From: Spisula solida
Lineage: Eukaryota > Mollusca > Bivalvia > Venerida > Mactridae
Direction: 5' to 3'
DNA: 64,000 nt
Assembly: GCA_947247005.1 (NCBI GenBank)
Contig: OX365955.1
Span: 19,573,322-19,637,321, forward strand
The first letter of the stretch is position 1; every line of letters starts with the position of its first letter. Under the pieces are notes generated by a model. The model was not told the DNA's origin. It saw nothing but the letters and a program-made list of their open reading frames with translations, and did no database searches. This document shows, in pieces, positions 11,063-25,200 of this stretch. The translations under genes were made by a program, and so were the position numbers.

Positions 11063-13629
11063 ATGCACTTACTCTGCCCGGTGTGCCTATTCTACTTTTT
11101 ACTGACAAAATGCTGCTGATGTAATGTTCATCTCATTATAATTATACTTTACCGGTAATTTACATTGTCAGTTAAATTACCTCCCTTTGTTGATTAAACT
11201 CGATGTAGACTTAAGTAAGTAGATAGGTCATTACCAGATGGAATACTCATTAATAGGAGACATGGAGACATTATCATAGTGTCTCTTAGAAATATCACTG
11301 CTTTTATAAGTGAATTTTCTCTCATAAATAAAATGTGTCAGTGTGTGAATTAAAAAACTTCAGTATAAATATGGCAGTCATTCACTTAGGCTCATTATTG
11401 TAGTTTTTAAGCTTAATTTTCATCATATTCTACAAACAAGACATGGATGTATTCCAAATACATGGAACTATTTCAGTATTAATCTTATATAACTTACTAA
11501 AGTCACTCATTATATAACATTGTTCAGATCATTGTACCAAAATGCCATCAAGACTCACAATTGTCCAAACCTTGCATGGTAGTTTTATTTCTTAGACAAG
11601 CCTTATTGAAACATCTTTCCTTTGTCTATGGAAGTTGTGCATACTGAGGTAGTTTAAGGTCTTTGTCTATTTATATGCCATATTCATTCATAATTTATCC
11701 TTAGCAGTATTTATTGTTTAGAATGTTCAATGTACATGTATCTCTGAGTCTATATGTTACCATTGTAAATATTCTATACATGATTCGGTGCTCCTGTTTT
11801 ACTTGTAGCTTATACATGTACTATACTTACTATTCTATGTAACCTTGAATCTCTTAGTTGCAACCAGTTTTTAACAGCCTTACAATGCCTGAGTCACGGC
11901 TAATTTTAACAGTTTATGTCCCGTCGATGCCCCGCTGTTGCCCTATGACCCTGTGTGGCACATGCCGGGTCTAATTTGGTTTCAATCAGTTCCATATATC
12001 TGCTGACGCTTGGCCAGCTTCCTTGTACAGCATGTTAGAACTGGTTGATTATTGGTCACTGTGTATGACTGCGATATTGTTGAAACAGCATTAAATCCTG
12101 ATATAATCAAATCATGTCATAGAAGAAGTGTCATGGTGCTTGCACCTGGTGGCATGTTGTACATGCCTTCATTTCATTATCTCTTATAACCATGATTATA
12201 TTAGATGTGCATGCTACATCCAGATATATTATATAGTAATTATGCCTCCCACATATAATGACAATGATTTTCTGGGCTTGTTCTCCTTAACCACGTCTGA
12301 TTTCATTGAAACTTCACATGAATGCTTGGTATCAAGCAGTTGTGCATTTGGTCAGAAATTTAAGGTCCAATGATTTTTCCTAGAGTTGTGGCCCTTTATG
12401 TGAGACATACATTTTTGTGTCAAAACCCTTCTAACTGATGTGTGTTCTTGGATTATAGTTAGCATTTGTTTCATCATGGCATATATCAATCATACTTTAC
12501 CAAACTATATGTTCTATGTGTGCACAGTATTATTGTTCTGGTTCGTAGAAATTACTGCCAATTCTTCATAATTGGTTCATAGAAACTTCTGCCATTTGTT
12601 CATGGAGTTCTTCATTATTGGTTCATAGAAACTTCTGCAATTTGTTCACTGAATTCTTCGTTATTTGTTCATGGAAACTTGTCATTGCTGTATGAAAATC
12701 CTGGTTTGTCATGGAAATTAATTCTTGAGATAAGCAGTATTGATTGTTTTATTACGAATGCCTGAACAATGGTTCAATGCAAAATCTATTGTCTCAGAAG
12801 TACACGGCACAAAAAGATAGAATTCTATATTTTATAATGAAAATTGTATCAATATTGACCAAGGTTTGCATCTTGATGAATAAAAGAAATCAATATAATG
12901 TGCATGATATGGATAAAATTTAAGATATGATACATGATGATTAAAGCCAATAGAAAATCACTAAGAATGGATAAAAAATTGTATGTGTCATGTCAGATTA
13001 CGTTTTGCATTTGTTTTGAACTTTTTGTAATCAAGTGTCTTTGATTTTGATACAATGTTATGTGATTGCCACTATGACCATTTTCCTATTGAATAACTTG
13101 AACATCATATAATGCATGACTGCTTTGTACATATGTGACTTTTTATAAAATGGAAATAAATATCTGCTCTGGGAAATTTTGAGCTAGTAAATACTTGTTT
13201 TGTGTATTTTTTAGCTCACCTTATGGACCAAATTCTGCCAATACTCATCAATTATGTATAGCTCATAGAATTTGACATGATCCTGACCTTTATGCATGAA
13301 TATATTACAAGGTTCTTGCGTTGGATAAATAGATTTCCGCGAGCAAATCGTGCAATATCGGTCCTTTAGATTAGTGTTGGTATTATACCTCGAGCGTCTT
13401 CGTGATACTTCCCGCTTATGAAAACATACAACCGGGATTATAAATATAGACACTTTATCAGCTGTTAAGTTATGCTAGTTAAAGTTCAAGAGTCGTGTCA
13501 AATTCTCTGGACTATAGGAGCTTAACTACACATGCTAACAAATATGTTTGACAACTGTAGCTCAATTACTGTTAGAGAGTTATGAGTGACACAAACAAAA
13601 TAGATCATTTAAAGGACACACAACACAGC
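11063..13629. other. Intergenic, dispersed repeats only
   Basis: Contains a degenerate array of 'tggttcatagaaacttctgc' at about 12537-12690 and a bivalve-type dispersed repeat at about 12240-12420 (same family as 1500-1850 and 33560-33725). The left end of a GCTCACCT element begins near 13212. No coding exon recognised. Confidence 0.6.
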
Positions 13630-13735
13630 TTGTGGAATTTCAAAGACACATGACGCGACTAGTGGAATTTCAAGGACACATGATGCAACTAGTGGAATTT
13701 CAAGGACACATGACACGGCTAGTGGAATTCAAATA
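13630..13735. repeat. 30-bp tandem repeat, about 4 copies
   Basis: Unit GTGGAATTTCAAGGACACAT plus GA(C/T)(G/A)C(G/A)(A/G)CTA. Confidence 0.9.
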
Positions 13736-15159
13736 TGCAGGTGTACATCAACACATGCTGAATTCCTATAGTTTGATAACTGTGGTGAAGTTACTTTTTT
13801 GGATGATACATTTTTGGACAGACAAATCTACATGCCCTACAATTTCACAAAGCAAATCTATGTCAAGAATATGTGCTATATATCTGTCACAATGTCAGAC
13901 AAGGTGCTGTACTTGACATGTCAGAACATGTACTTTACCTCTGTGAAATCAATTATCATGTTTAAACATGTGCTACATCATTCTGTCTCAGACTTTCCAA
14001 TTTAGACAAGATTTTCCAAATATAGCCACCAATATACCTTTTCAAACCATACAATAAACAGAATATGTTTTTTTAGCGAAGAATCATTTTTATTTCACTT
14101 GTGATGACAGAAAATACCAGTATATTATAGCCTCGCCATTCATGAAAGTATTTCTTTCTGTGATCACTCGGTGAAATAAAATTATTTCCACAAAATCAAC
14201 ACAAATTGTCTCTGTCTTGGTGATGATGCTAAGATCAGGTGGATTAAAATTTTTAATACAACACTAAAAACATATCTATACAACTCCGAATTTTAGCACA
14301 AAAATCGAGAGAGCATACTTTTATTAATATTGTCAACACTGATTTCTAAACAACTAAACACAGTTTATATCTTATATATCTTACAGTATCAACACATACA
14401 TAGTTCATTCATGTCTAGTTTGTACAATGTGTAGTGCTAGCTACTAAACAGATGAAACAATGTTAAATCATAAAGACAAGCTCTTGCAGGAGATAGAAGG
14501 TTCTTGTGGTAGGTAATATTATATGATGCAGGTGATCTCAATCTCTTCTCTTGGTATAAAGTATCAGTGTGGACATGTCGTATGTGACATATTTTTGGCC
14601 AACACTCCAAGAAAAATCTGTCGATGCAAAGTTAAAAACAACTGTAATTATTTTTGTTTTTTACCAATTTTAACGAGACAACTGCTATGCTCAAACCTAG
14701 AATAAGTACTATCCATGCCACTTAATATTTTTCTAGATGTCACATAATATTGTATACCTATTATGTAACAAGGATTCTGATTGGCTTAGACAGCCTGCAC
14801 GAGAGGTGTATATATTTTAATATACACCTTCCGAAAGCGAGGCTGGGGTGGATATCACTTTTATGACGTGACGTCATTTCCTGCGACCTAACTTTCCAAA
14901 CAACGTAACGTTATTTCCCGTATTATTTGAACTACAGCTGCTCATACATATTTTTAGGCTCTAACCAGCCATTAATGATAAATGCTGTTAATAAATACGT
15001 GAATACTCTGGCAAACACAACATAAGAAGAGCATTGTTAGCTAGAACAATAATATTGAAGTCATCTTTTGTCTTACATACACTTTTCTGAAGAGAGACTG
15101 AAGTTATTATAATTTAAAAAGAGTCAATGGATTTTATTTTCTTGACTTATGGCATGGTA
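13736..15159. other. Intergenic, no gene seen
   Basis: AT-rich. A small hairpin lies at 14801-14830 (AGGTGTATAT/ATATACACCT), followed by 'tccgaaagcgagg', which resembles the centres of the larger foldbacks. Confidence 0.55.
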
Positions 15160-15322
15160 TACAATATAACAGTTGTCGACTTATGTTTCGATGAATATGA
15201 TGTTTAGTTGACCTTCAAAAATTGATATTGACCTCTGACTTCGTCATCGGTCAATATCACTTTTTACAGGTCAACAAAACATCATATTCACCTCAACATA
15301 AGTCAATAACCGTATAATATTT
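15160..15322. repeat. Foldback palindrome
   Basis: Left arm with GACTTATGTTTCGATG, AATATGATGTTT and GTTGACCT is inverted on the right as AGGTCAAC, AAACATCATATTCACC, CAACATAAGTC. The centre is 'gacctctgacttcgtcatcggtc'. Confidence 0.8.
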
Positions 15323-16505
15323 TTCTAGAAAAAGCCACAGTTTTTGCTTGAAACAGACTCCACCGCTTTTTACACAAAAATATTATGTAACATGGATAGA
15401 ACTTATTCTCGGGATGAATAAAATAAGATTTCTTTTTTTGCGGTGTCAGCTAAAATTTAAAAAATATGTCACATACCACGTGGTATGTCCACACTAAGTA
15501 CAAATCATAGAAAATACACTATTCACATACCTAGTTTGAAGCAGATAAAAACCAAATAACCAAGCTTCTGTATTCGTATTCTGAAAATTAATCAAATTTA
15601 TTGACCTGGATTTCATGAATATGCTGTGCATATTTGTAGCATAAAGTAAAGTTCTACCCAAGTGTAACCATTGATGTATACTATTTTAAGAAGTTAAAAC
15701 ATTAGAATCAATCATTACAATAAAGAAAACAGCTGATCATACGACTGATTATTAATATTGTCCCATTTAACTTAATCAATCAATCAATCAGTAAAAACTA
15801 AAAATATTGATGATTTATCATATTAGTATAACAGGCAAACAGTTTTTTGTGGGAAACAAGTAAGATGGTTCAAGTTCAAATAAATAATTCCTCACATCAG
15901 ATAAGATTCTATAAAATAACAAACAGTGCATTGTTACAAACTTCTCCAGTCCTTCAAATTAGATAAACTTTCAACTTGTACAACTATAAATATCTATTTT
16001 CAGCAGTAAACATTACAATCACTACACAGAATGTCCTGTCTACATCTCCTGAGCGAGCATGTCTCTATGTATTGCACTTTAAAACCATGTAATTCCTAAT
16101 CAAACCCAACCATCCAAAGTTTCAAACTTAATAAATAACCAATACATCAGAACACCAAACAAGCATTACAGTTGATCAAACAATTCCAAATCAAAACAAT
16201 GTTCATGCTCTAACATACAGTGTTTCAGCAAGTTCTCAAGTTTTGGGGGTCACTGAACCCTACTATCAGAATTTGGGCGTCATTTAGCACGTTTTAGGGA
16301 CTACATTGCTCTTGAGGTTGATTTGTCGATAATAATAATTGTTACCATGAATGTACATTTATTTTCGTAGTTTGACTATTAATTTTAGAATTTTTAACTG
16401 TCATAAAAAACTAAGTGTGTTGTTTCTATTGAGCCACAGGCAATTTTAAAGTGTCAAAAACACAAAAAAAAAACGGACTCACAGAAACATTGAACATTAA
16501 TACAT
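15323..16505. other. Intergenic, nothing recognised
   Basis: AT-rich sequence without recognised coding or tandem repeats. Confidence 0.5.
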
Positions 16506-16754
16506 CGGGGGTTCGACTAAGGAATAATGCTTAATCCTGAAGATATGAAGCAAGTCTGTTCCTGGTGCCATTAGAATGCATCCCTACACCAAAACTCTGT
16601 TTCAAACACTGATCTTTTGTTAAAATTCAGCATATGAAGCTTCTTAACTCAGTCAATATTTGGTACTTTTTCATCAAATAACTTATATTTTCTGCAGAAA
16701 ACTTCACTCTTTCTACTGCAGTAAATCCGGATTTCCCGAATCGTAGGACCCCTG
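16506..16754. mobile_element. MITE family 2 copy (GGGGGTTC..GGACCCCTG)
   Basis: About 249 bp, ends CGGGGGTTCG and GTAGGACCCCTG, flanked by ATACAT on both sides (16500-16505, 16755-16760). The interior shares 'aaatccggattt..gctgca..agaa' with copies at 33729, 34458 and 34720. Confidence 0.7.
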
Positions 16755-17321
16755 ATACATATTGAGTATTAATTCAGTCAACCAGCATAAGATATTCTAC
16801 TGTAGAAAATATTTCACCTTTCTCTTTCAAAACAAGACAAAATAGTCAGATATCATCAGTGAACCTCCCAATCAGTTTTAGAGAATTACCGTGACTTCAG
16901 TGACTAATGAATGAAGAATAGAACCAAGGGCTTTATGCATCTCACAGACAACATAGTTTGAATTAATCATCGTGCAATGTCCACAAAAATATACAACAGT
17001 ATTAATAAAACAAAACATGAATTATTTGCACCATATACATTTATATAGAAGACAATATAACTAGTGAGTATCACAGACGCAAGTACATATAACTATATTA
17101 CATTCAAAAACCAGAATTTAAACAAAAATAAACCTTAATAACAAGAAATTGCTGCTTTCTGCCGTAGATATTCATAACTTCTTCAATGTAACCAGTTTTG
17201 CCTCAAACAGTGTACAGAAGAGTAATAAAAAGATAGTAAATACAATATATTTCTCACAATATACAGAAACAATAAGGTGTTTGACAAGAACTGTGTATAT
17301 TCTTATGTTAGAACTCATTTG

Positions 17322-17587
17322 CAGGGGTATTAATGGGGCCAAATTAAAAATCAGGAAAATAGTATGCAGTCGACCAATTTTGCCAAACAAGAGGCCTTCA
17401 ATGACATTGTTTCCATAATTAACTCAATTAGTAATAAAGAAAATCCTTAAGAACAGATTAAATTTAACATAACTTTGCCATTTCTTGAGATACTATCATC
17501 AAATAACTTATTTTGGTCAGAAGCCATTGCTCTATCAGGAATTACAAATCCGGAATTTGGGATAAATCAGGAAAATTGACACCCCTG
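17322..17587. mobile_element. MITE family 1 copy (CAGGGGT..ACCCCTG)
   Basis: 266 bp. Left end CAGGGGTATTAA is slightly diverged; right end is TTGACACCCCTG. Flanked by CATTTG at 17316-17321 and 17588-17593. Interior 'ggccaaattaaaaatcagg..gccaaacaagaggccttcaatgacattg' is shared with the other three copies. Confidence 0.85.
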
Positions 17588-18331
17588 CATTTGTGGCACG
17601 ATATTGTTCTGAAAAAAGGCCTGGGGTAGGAACAAAATGAATTTAAAATCTGTGCACGAGAATTAGAATTTTGTGCAAGGCAGGCATTAGAAGTATACTC
17701 CATGTTAACCAATGATTAATATGATCGGATTGGCAAAATGAAATACAAAGGTATTCATTAAATCATTTTTGAATGTATTTTTTCATTCATAAATTTGGTA
17801 TAAATCTTAACATATGGGTATTTTTTCAATTGTATACTTCGGTGTACAGAATAACACCTGTTTTGAACTAGTATAGCCTGCGTGACAAGCAGCCAACACA
17901 TCCATCCAGGGTCAAAGTTGGAATATCTCAATTGATATTAAAGGACATTTAATATTTACATCCATTGTGGATATCCCCATAGTACCTAAAAAGTAATGTT
18001 TATAAAAAATACAAGAAACTTGATTTTTTGCATTAGATGCTAACAAAAGTGGGACATTTACTGAGCACAAGGCCACATACCATGCTTATTTATATAGTTT
18101 GTTGACACAATGACATCACTGTCAAAAACTGTTGGTGGATTATTACATAAATATATGCAGGTAAGTTATGCAAGGTTTGTTTCGCTAGAAGTCACTGTAC
18201 AACACTAGGCTAATCATCAAAGACAGTTTTTGAAAATACGCCTACTTGGAAAAACTTAACCATCAAAATACTAACAGTGACATACTGAAATGTAGTGTTC
18301 AAGCAAACATCTTTACACATGTATAAAGGTA
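17588..18331 (-). other. Region downstream of FOXM1 stop; probable 3' UTR
   Basis: No coding or strong repeat recognised. The FOXM1 3' UTR should begin at 18331 and run leftward; I saw no decisive polyadenylation hexamer, so its end is not set. Confidence 0.4.
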
Positions 18332-19206
18332 TCAATCAGTGTCCATACTGTCAACCATTTGTTGAACAGCACTCCAACTTAGATTGGGAAAACTTTCAAC
18401 ATTATCCATCATAGCCGTATCAAGTCCACATTCACTTAATATTCTAGATAAATTATGATTTCCAGTGTGTGGTGGACTGCCATCCAGTACATTAAAGTCT
18501 GACAAGCAATCATCAAGTCTAGGTGAGTTATTTACAGACTTCTTACCACTCCCAGCTTCTGGAGACAATCCAAGTAATTTTCTATCAGTCAGATTATCCA
18601 GAAAGCTACTGTCGAATAAACCACTAGATTTAAAAGGTGTTAGTCCACATATTGGAGAGGGTAAATCAGCTGGTGTCAGACTGACAGTTTTAGCAGGTGT
18701 AGAGGTCGCCATCAACTCTTCTATTTCATCATGCTCCATATTGCCACCAGTATAATGCCTAGAGAAGATTTCTTTCTCAATATTCGAAATAAACTTAGAA
18801 CCATCTTCATCTTCATCCGAACTATCGTGTAACAAAGCTTTCTCTTTCTGTTGCAACTTGCGTCGCTTTGTACTAGATGTTCTCCCTTTCTTTTCGTCAG
18901 TCTGTTTGTACATAGTCGGTTTAGGTAGACCTGGTTTGACACGCGGCCGTTTAGATTTGGATCTCGATGTATTTGAAGCAAATTCATTAGAGCTTGCAAT
19001 TTCGGCAGAACTAGCTGCATCCATAAGTTTATCACTATCAATGGAGGAGGTAGTGTCTGTACTCTGACAACTGATCCAAGCTTGCTTTGTAATATTCATA
19101 GGTTTATTATAATTGAGTTCATGTTGGAAGTTTATAGAATCACAGAAATGCTCTTGGGGAATAGGACTTGCACTTGACATCTGAATTGATGCTACAGCGG
19201 CAGATA
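18332..19206 (-). CDS. FOXM1: FOXM1 coding exon 7 (C-terminal activation region)
   Basis: Acceptor GATGTTTCAG before 19206; stop TGA at 18334-18332. Encodes basic stretches SKSKRPRVKP and KRRK, an acidic DSSDEDED run and the terminal LSRILSECGLD..FPNLSW segment. Confidence 0.93.
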
Positions 19207-22200
19207 CTGAAACATCAAAATATATACACATTAATTATGACAATCAATTTCAAGTGTACATAATAGATTGACGCATCGTTCCCTTTTGACTCTGTCACTT
19301 ACAAAACAATTATGAATTTTTTATAGCGCTTAGTAAATTTACTGGATTTTACCAGGAAATAAGGCTCAGCAAGATAGGCAGAACCCCTCCGACAGAATAA
19401 TAACTCTTCTGACACCCCCAGAATTCATTTTCCACACAATATTAGAATTGAAAAACATTATGATATATGATATAAAAACTTTAATCAGGTGTGTCAACAG
19501 GGCCAAATTAAAAATCAGGAAAATCATATGCGGGATACATACTTGCTTTACAAGAGGCCTTCGATGACATTGTTTTTATAATTGACTCGATTTGTGTTAA
19601 AGAAAATCCTTCTGAGCAGATCAAATTTACCATAACTTTGCCATTTCTTGAGATATTTTCATCAAATTAACTTTTATTTTGGTCAGAAGACCTTGCACTT
19701 TTATGAATGATAAATCCTGAATTCCTGATAAATCAGGAAACTTGACACCCCTGCTTTAATATAAGACAAGCATATAAATGTGATAACAAAGTACTAAGTT
19801 CAAGTTTATTTTCAAATATATGTTCCTTAAACAGACTGCATTTACCCAGGGTAATAGTTGCACGTAGGGCTGTTACATGCTGCGACTCTTGCAGTCACAG
19901 CACATTGTCTTTTCACCCTCTCAGGTAAACAGTCATACACTTGGGTAAGGTCGAAAATTGTGGGCTATTCTAGCTCAGAGAAATTATCATTAAGCAGTGA
20001 TGCAGACAGGGATAGACCCAGGACCTCATGATCCCAAAGTATGTGTCTTGCCTTTAGGCCACTGTTTCCCACAATATCTATGTAACAGGCTTATCTAAAA
20101 TGGGCGTTTAATAAATAGAGGATATTTGTTTGTTTTGATTGAATATGGTTTATATCTCATCGTGTAGTGATAAAATTCAATATTTTCAAGAGCGCGTAGC
20201 GCGAGTGAAAATATTAAAATTATATCACTACAAGATGAGATATTAACCATATTCAATTAAAACAAACAAATATTCTATTTACTTAATGCTTATATGGTGT
20301 CAAAACTAGTACTATTTATGCCAAATTACCACTGGGGTTAGGCTACGTATGAATATGTTATTCCATTCATATTTTTCACTTCAAAATCCGCCATCTTGGA
20401 TTATGGTGAATAGGTGAAAACGGCTTTTTTGAGAATTTTGCATCAAAGCATACACCAACTTGTAGGAAATGGTCTAACTAAGAATAAAAACCCCCACATG
20501 ACATGTTTCCGTTCAGTAATAAAAAAGTTACAGACATTTTAGTGTTGAGATTTTGGTAAATTAAAGTAGTCCCTGTGAGGGGGCGGAGCTTATATCAGTC
20601 ACATTGTAGGTGATAACCAGTGACTGATATAGGTTTTATTTCACTAATAGAACTCCATATCTCACCAGTTAGCATTAAATAAAATGAAAAATAGAACCAG
20701 CTTACCTTCAGAAATAATTGGACTAGGGCATGCTGATGTATTTGCTGATCCCGGCAGGTTGAGTATTACCCTTTGTTGACCAGAGTTTGTATTAGATGTA
20801 CTCATTGAGGTATCTATAGGAACAGGTATAAGGGCATATGCTTGTGTTGCATTGTAAGGGGCAGTACCATAGGGTCCAGGACGAGGCAGGATGGGTGGAG
20901 GACCTGAAATATAAAACATTACAACTGCATCAATGACAAATAACCAATCAATAAATAGACTGTAGTTCAGAACTTAATATGGTCACTTAGTATAATGCAG
21001 TCAACAAAAACACATCAATGTCAATTGTTTCTACCTACTTAACAAGAGCTGTTTGTAACACATGTATGCCCCATGGCAGCCCAAAAGTCAGAAATGGTAA
21101 AGGTCACAGTGACCTTGACCTACTGACCTCAAAATCAATAGGGGTCATCTACTCCTGATGACCAACCTCCATGTAAAGTTTGAAGATCCTGGGGCAAAGC
21201 GTTCTTGAGTTATTGAATGAAACCATTTGGTCTACCAATTGACAATAAGTAACCCAACAAACTGGGGCCAGGTGAACAATTAAAAAACTTTCAAATCACC
21301 TTTCTTCTTTGAGGCAGTATTATGTGTGAATTGCATTGACTGGCTAAATGTTTGCGGTGTAACAGCTGATAACTGTCCCATTGTACTGTATATAGGTATA
21401 ATAGGAATATGTGAAGGCAGTGTAGGTAAGGATGAAGTCACACAGGTATCTGAAATAAATTGAAAACATGAAAAGTACACTTCAACAAGCATTCAGGCCT
21501 ACTCATGGAAAATTTAAATCGTAAAAAACAATTATTTTGCTTCAACTATTAGTATTCAAACTGCAAAGGTCAAACATTCATTACATATAAATTATCTATT
21601 CATAGCATCATCCCATGTCTACTGAATGAACAAGCTATTTCTGGCTTACTACTTTTTTAGCACATTTACTACCCTGAATCCTAGCCTAAAGTGCCAGTCT
21701 GGGACACTTCTATACTAAGCTCAATGGTCATTACTTAACAAACTAGTGACTCAGCCCAATAGCAGGCAACATCAGAACAGACGGTGAGACCAAAGTAGGA
21801 TTTTAATATTTGACCTACAGATCAACTCAAATCAATACTGTCAATTTTATTTTATTCAAACTATTTCACAAGTAAGTAACATTACAGCAATCAATTATAA
21901 ATGTGTTGAACTTAAACGTCGGGCTAAGACGCGTGTTTAATTTACTTACTCGTTGATGAGGATGATTTTTCTCGATGATAACTCTTAGTTTTAGGTTCTA
22001 CATCTGATTTCAATGTCCAATATGAACCATGACGCTTTGTAGACTCTCTTTCAAATATATTGTACAATGACAAATTATGACGTATGGAATTCTGAAAAAC
22101 ACAAAATCATCTTGCAATACATACATATAAAATTACAGTAAATCAAGAAATTGTCAAGACTGGGACAAAAAGAGATGTTTGTAAAACATGTAAGCCCCCA

Positions 22201-25200
22201 TTGAAGCCAAATAGTCATTAATGTTAAAAGATCACAGCGACCTTGACCTTTTGACCTCGAAATCAAAAGGGTCATCTACTCTTGCTGACCAACCTACATG
22301 TTAAGTTTAAAGATCCTAGGGCAAATGGTTCTTGAGTTATTAAACGGAAACCATTTGGTCTAAAGTTAAGTTGCCATGGATCATACTGTCTTATATATTA
22401 TAACTATGAATTATGATGGAACAAACTTACTCTCCAACCACGTTTAGCATTATGACGATAGTATGGAAATGTATCTTCAATCCAACCACATATTTCTTTC
22501 AGCATCATTTTACGATCTTTACGACTGTACAATGCCATCTGTATCATGGACATGTATGAAAATGGGGGACGTTTTTCTCGACCACATTCTTCACTGATCT
22601 AAAAATAACAATAGGCATAACTTAATAGGCATGAAATAATTTTAACAGCCTGCTACATTTAGAATGACAAGAACAGCTACTAACAGCACAGTGTATAAAC
22701 GAGTCAACTTCCGGTTATCGCAATAATGAGTACACGTTGAATTGTATACAATTGCAATAATGAGTATAGTGATGTAAAATAACCGGATGTTTCAATCACA
22801 ATAATGAGTACACATTCATTGAATTGTATTAAAAGTATCACAATAATGAGTCAGAGATTTGGTTTATACGCGGTGAACAGTATTACTTACCATACTTACC
22901 AAGCTTTGAATTTGATGTGTATGTTCAACAAATAGTACAATTAAAGTTTAATAGTAAAGTTTATACCAAATGTACATGTAGCTGTGTCAACCGATATTTC
23001 AACATCCTTTGCTTTAGCTTACATGCAATAAGACTCAAGGTTCCTATCACTACCAATTTGACGGTTCAAAGGTATTACATGTAGTACTTATTAAGTGTTT
23101 TTTTGTTTTATATTTCTTTTTTTTGCAGCGACAAATGATAAGTCAAATGTCAGTCTAAGAACCGAGATAGAATAGGATTAATTAGTAAGAATTCAAGGAC
23201 ACAATTAAATAATAAAATATTATCTACTTGGAGAGGCTAATTAGCAGAATAGTGCCAAGAAATTGGGCCTAAAACATATAGCACTTGTCACATAAAACAG
23301 AAATTTATTGTGTATTATATATTTCCAAACAATGAAAAATCTATTTTTTGAAATAATAAATTGATATACGTAGGACTGATTATATATGGTACTACTACTT
23401 ACTTTTTTTATTTCATCGGGAGATAAAGCTGTCCATTGTACATTCTGTTGTTGATTTGAATAAACCTGATTGGATGATTTGTCATCTTGTAGCTGCATTC
23501 CTTTCAACCATTGTATATTTGTTAATGACCGATTCAGACCAGCTAAAGAGAAACAAAGTAACTGTAACCAAATCAATAGTACAACATATTCGGGTACATA
23601 ACACGGCAGAAAGCAGTTTAATAATTCTGCAAGTTATTTTAAACCAGCAAATCTGATAGGGAATGGGAAAAATTATTTTGAACTACGTTTTATATTATGT
23701 AATCGGAAAAAGACAATAGTCAAAAGCTGATTAATTATTTCTGTGTTTTGTTGTTTCTTATGAGACACAAAGTTGATGAAAGGAAAAGTTAGACTTAGTA
23801 TAAGAGCATAGATCTAGAGGATCATCTGATGCTATAATATAATTATGGAAATAGTAGTTGGTCATAAATGTATCTGTCAGAAAGTCAGCAGATTTTCAAA
23901 GCCAACTTAGAAAACACTTTAGGAAAGATTCTCAATTCTAAACTTACCCTTTTCCACTGCATCCCCAGATTCAGATTCCTGGGAGCTAGTCATAGAGCTG
24001 TAACCTATTCCTAGATCATCCATGTCTTCACTTTCATTTACGTTAATGACAACACCACCCGAACCGTCTTCTTTTCTGCTTCCAGAATCCTGAATATGCA
24101 CTTCAACGGAGATTTCCTTACATTCCATCGGACTCGACCTCTGGTCACCAGATCCCCTAAAGTCTCCATCAAATGAACGAGATGCATCTGGAGTATCTAA
24201 ACTACTACTCCCACTAATAAATCCAGAACTGTTATTTAGAGAATATGGAGTTCTTTCAGCTGAAGACGAGTTATTTCTGTCTATGGATTTAGAAGACAGT
24301 CCATTTGATGTCTGTCTAGAAAATGGAGAAGGTATTACATAAACTGGTCGATGAGATGATGATTCTTGCTTCAATTGTTGAAGACGTCGATGTGGTTCCC
24401 CAGTGACAGGTGTGGATGTAAAGGGACCGGATAATAGAGCACCATTAGATGGAGCTTCAGCAACACTGATAGGAACAAATGTACTATTAAACTTAGCATT
24501 AGCTTGATTGATAGGTGATAGATTACTAAATGTTGGTATGGCTTTTGAAGAATTCTTTGGCAATAATGATAATGGAGTTTGTAAAGAACTCTTGGCACGG
24601 CCCATTACAGGAACAGCCTCATTAGAATAGGCAACTGACTTTTTCAAGCTTTGTCCACCATCTTTATCATGTGTAGGTGTTACCAGCACTATTTTTCTAG
24701 CAGATGTTTGACAACCAGATCTTCTATGTTGAAATTTTGATGGCGAATCAGAACTGATTTTCAATGGTGAAGTTGTTTTGAATGTATGTTGTTCCAGTTT
24801 AGGCTTTTCACAAGGAGTTGGCCTAATAGGCGATGGAATAACGTATGTATTCATCTGAGATTTTTCACAGAAATAATTACGAGAATTATTACTGGTATCC
24901 TGATCGACATCTATAGCCGAATCTTGCTCCGAGTCATGAAGGAACACGCTGCTAGCAGACCGATTACTGTCATATTCATCATCATTAATATTTGACAAAT
25001 TCAATTTAACATCTTCTGGAAGGTGAGTTAATTTCTTTCTACTAACAACTGTTTCAGTAGGAGATTCAAACTCACTTTCTACAAGAACGTCACTCTCAGC
25101 CTTCTTCACCTTTGTGTTACTTTTGTACCCAGTTGACATGCATTTCAATAGAGACTGACCTTTACTGCTCTCAGATTTCAAATAATCCTTACTGAGTATT

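Noticed and set aside
10232..11124. Several overlapping 76-163-codon frames (VTGYIHHLWSL repeats)
   Set aside because: Satellite artefact: the same peptide appears in shifted frames because unit lengths alternate.
17149..17418. 89- and 72-codon frames
   Set aside because: They overlap the MITE at 17322-17587 on both strands and show no domain.
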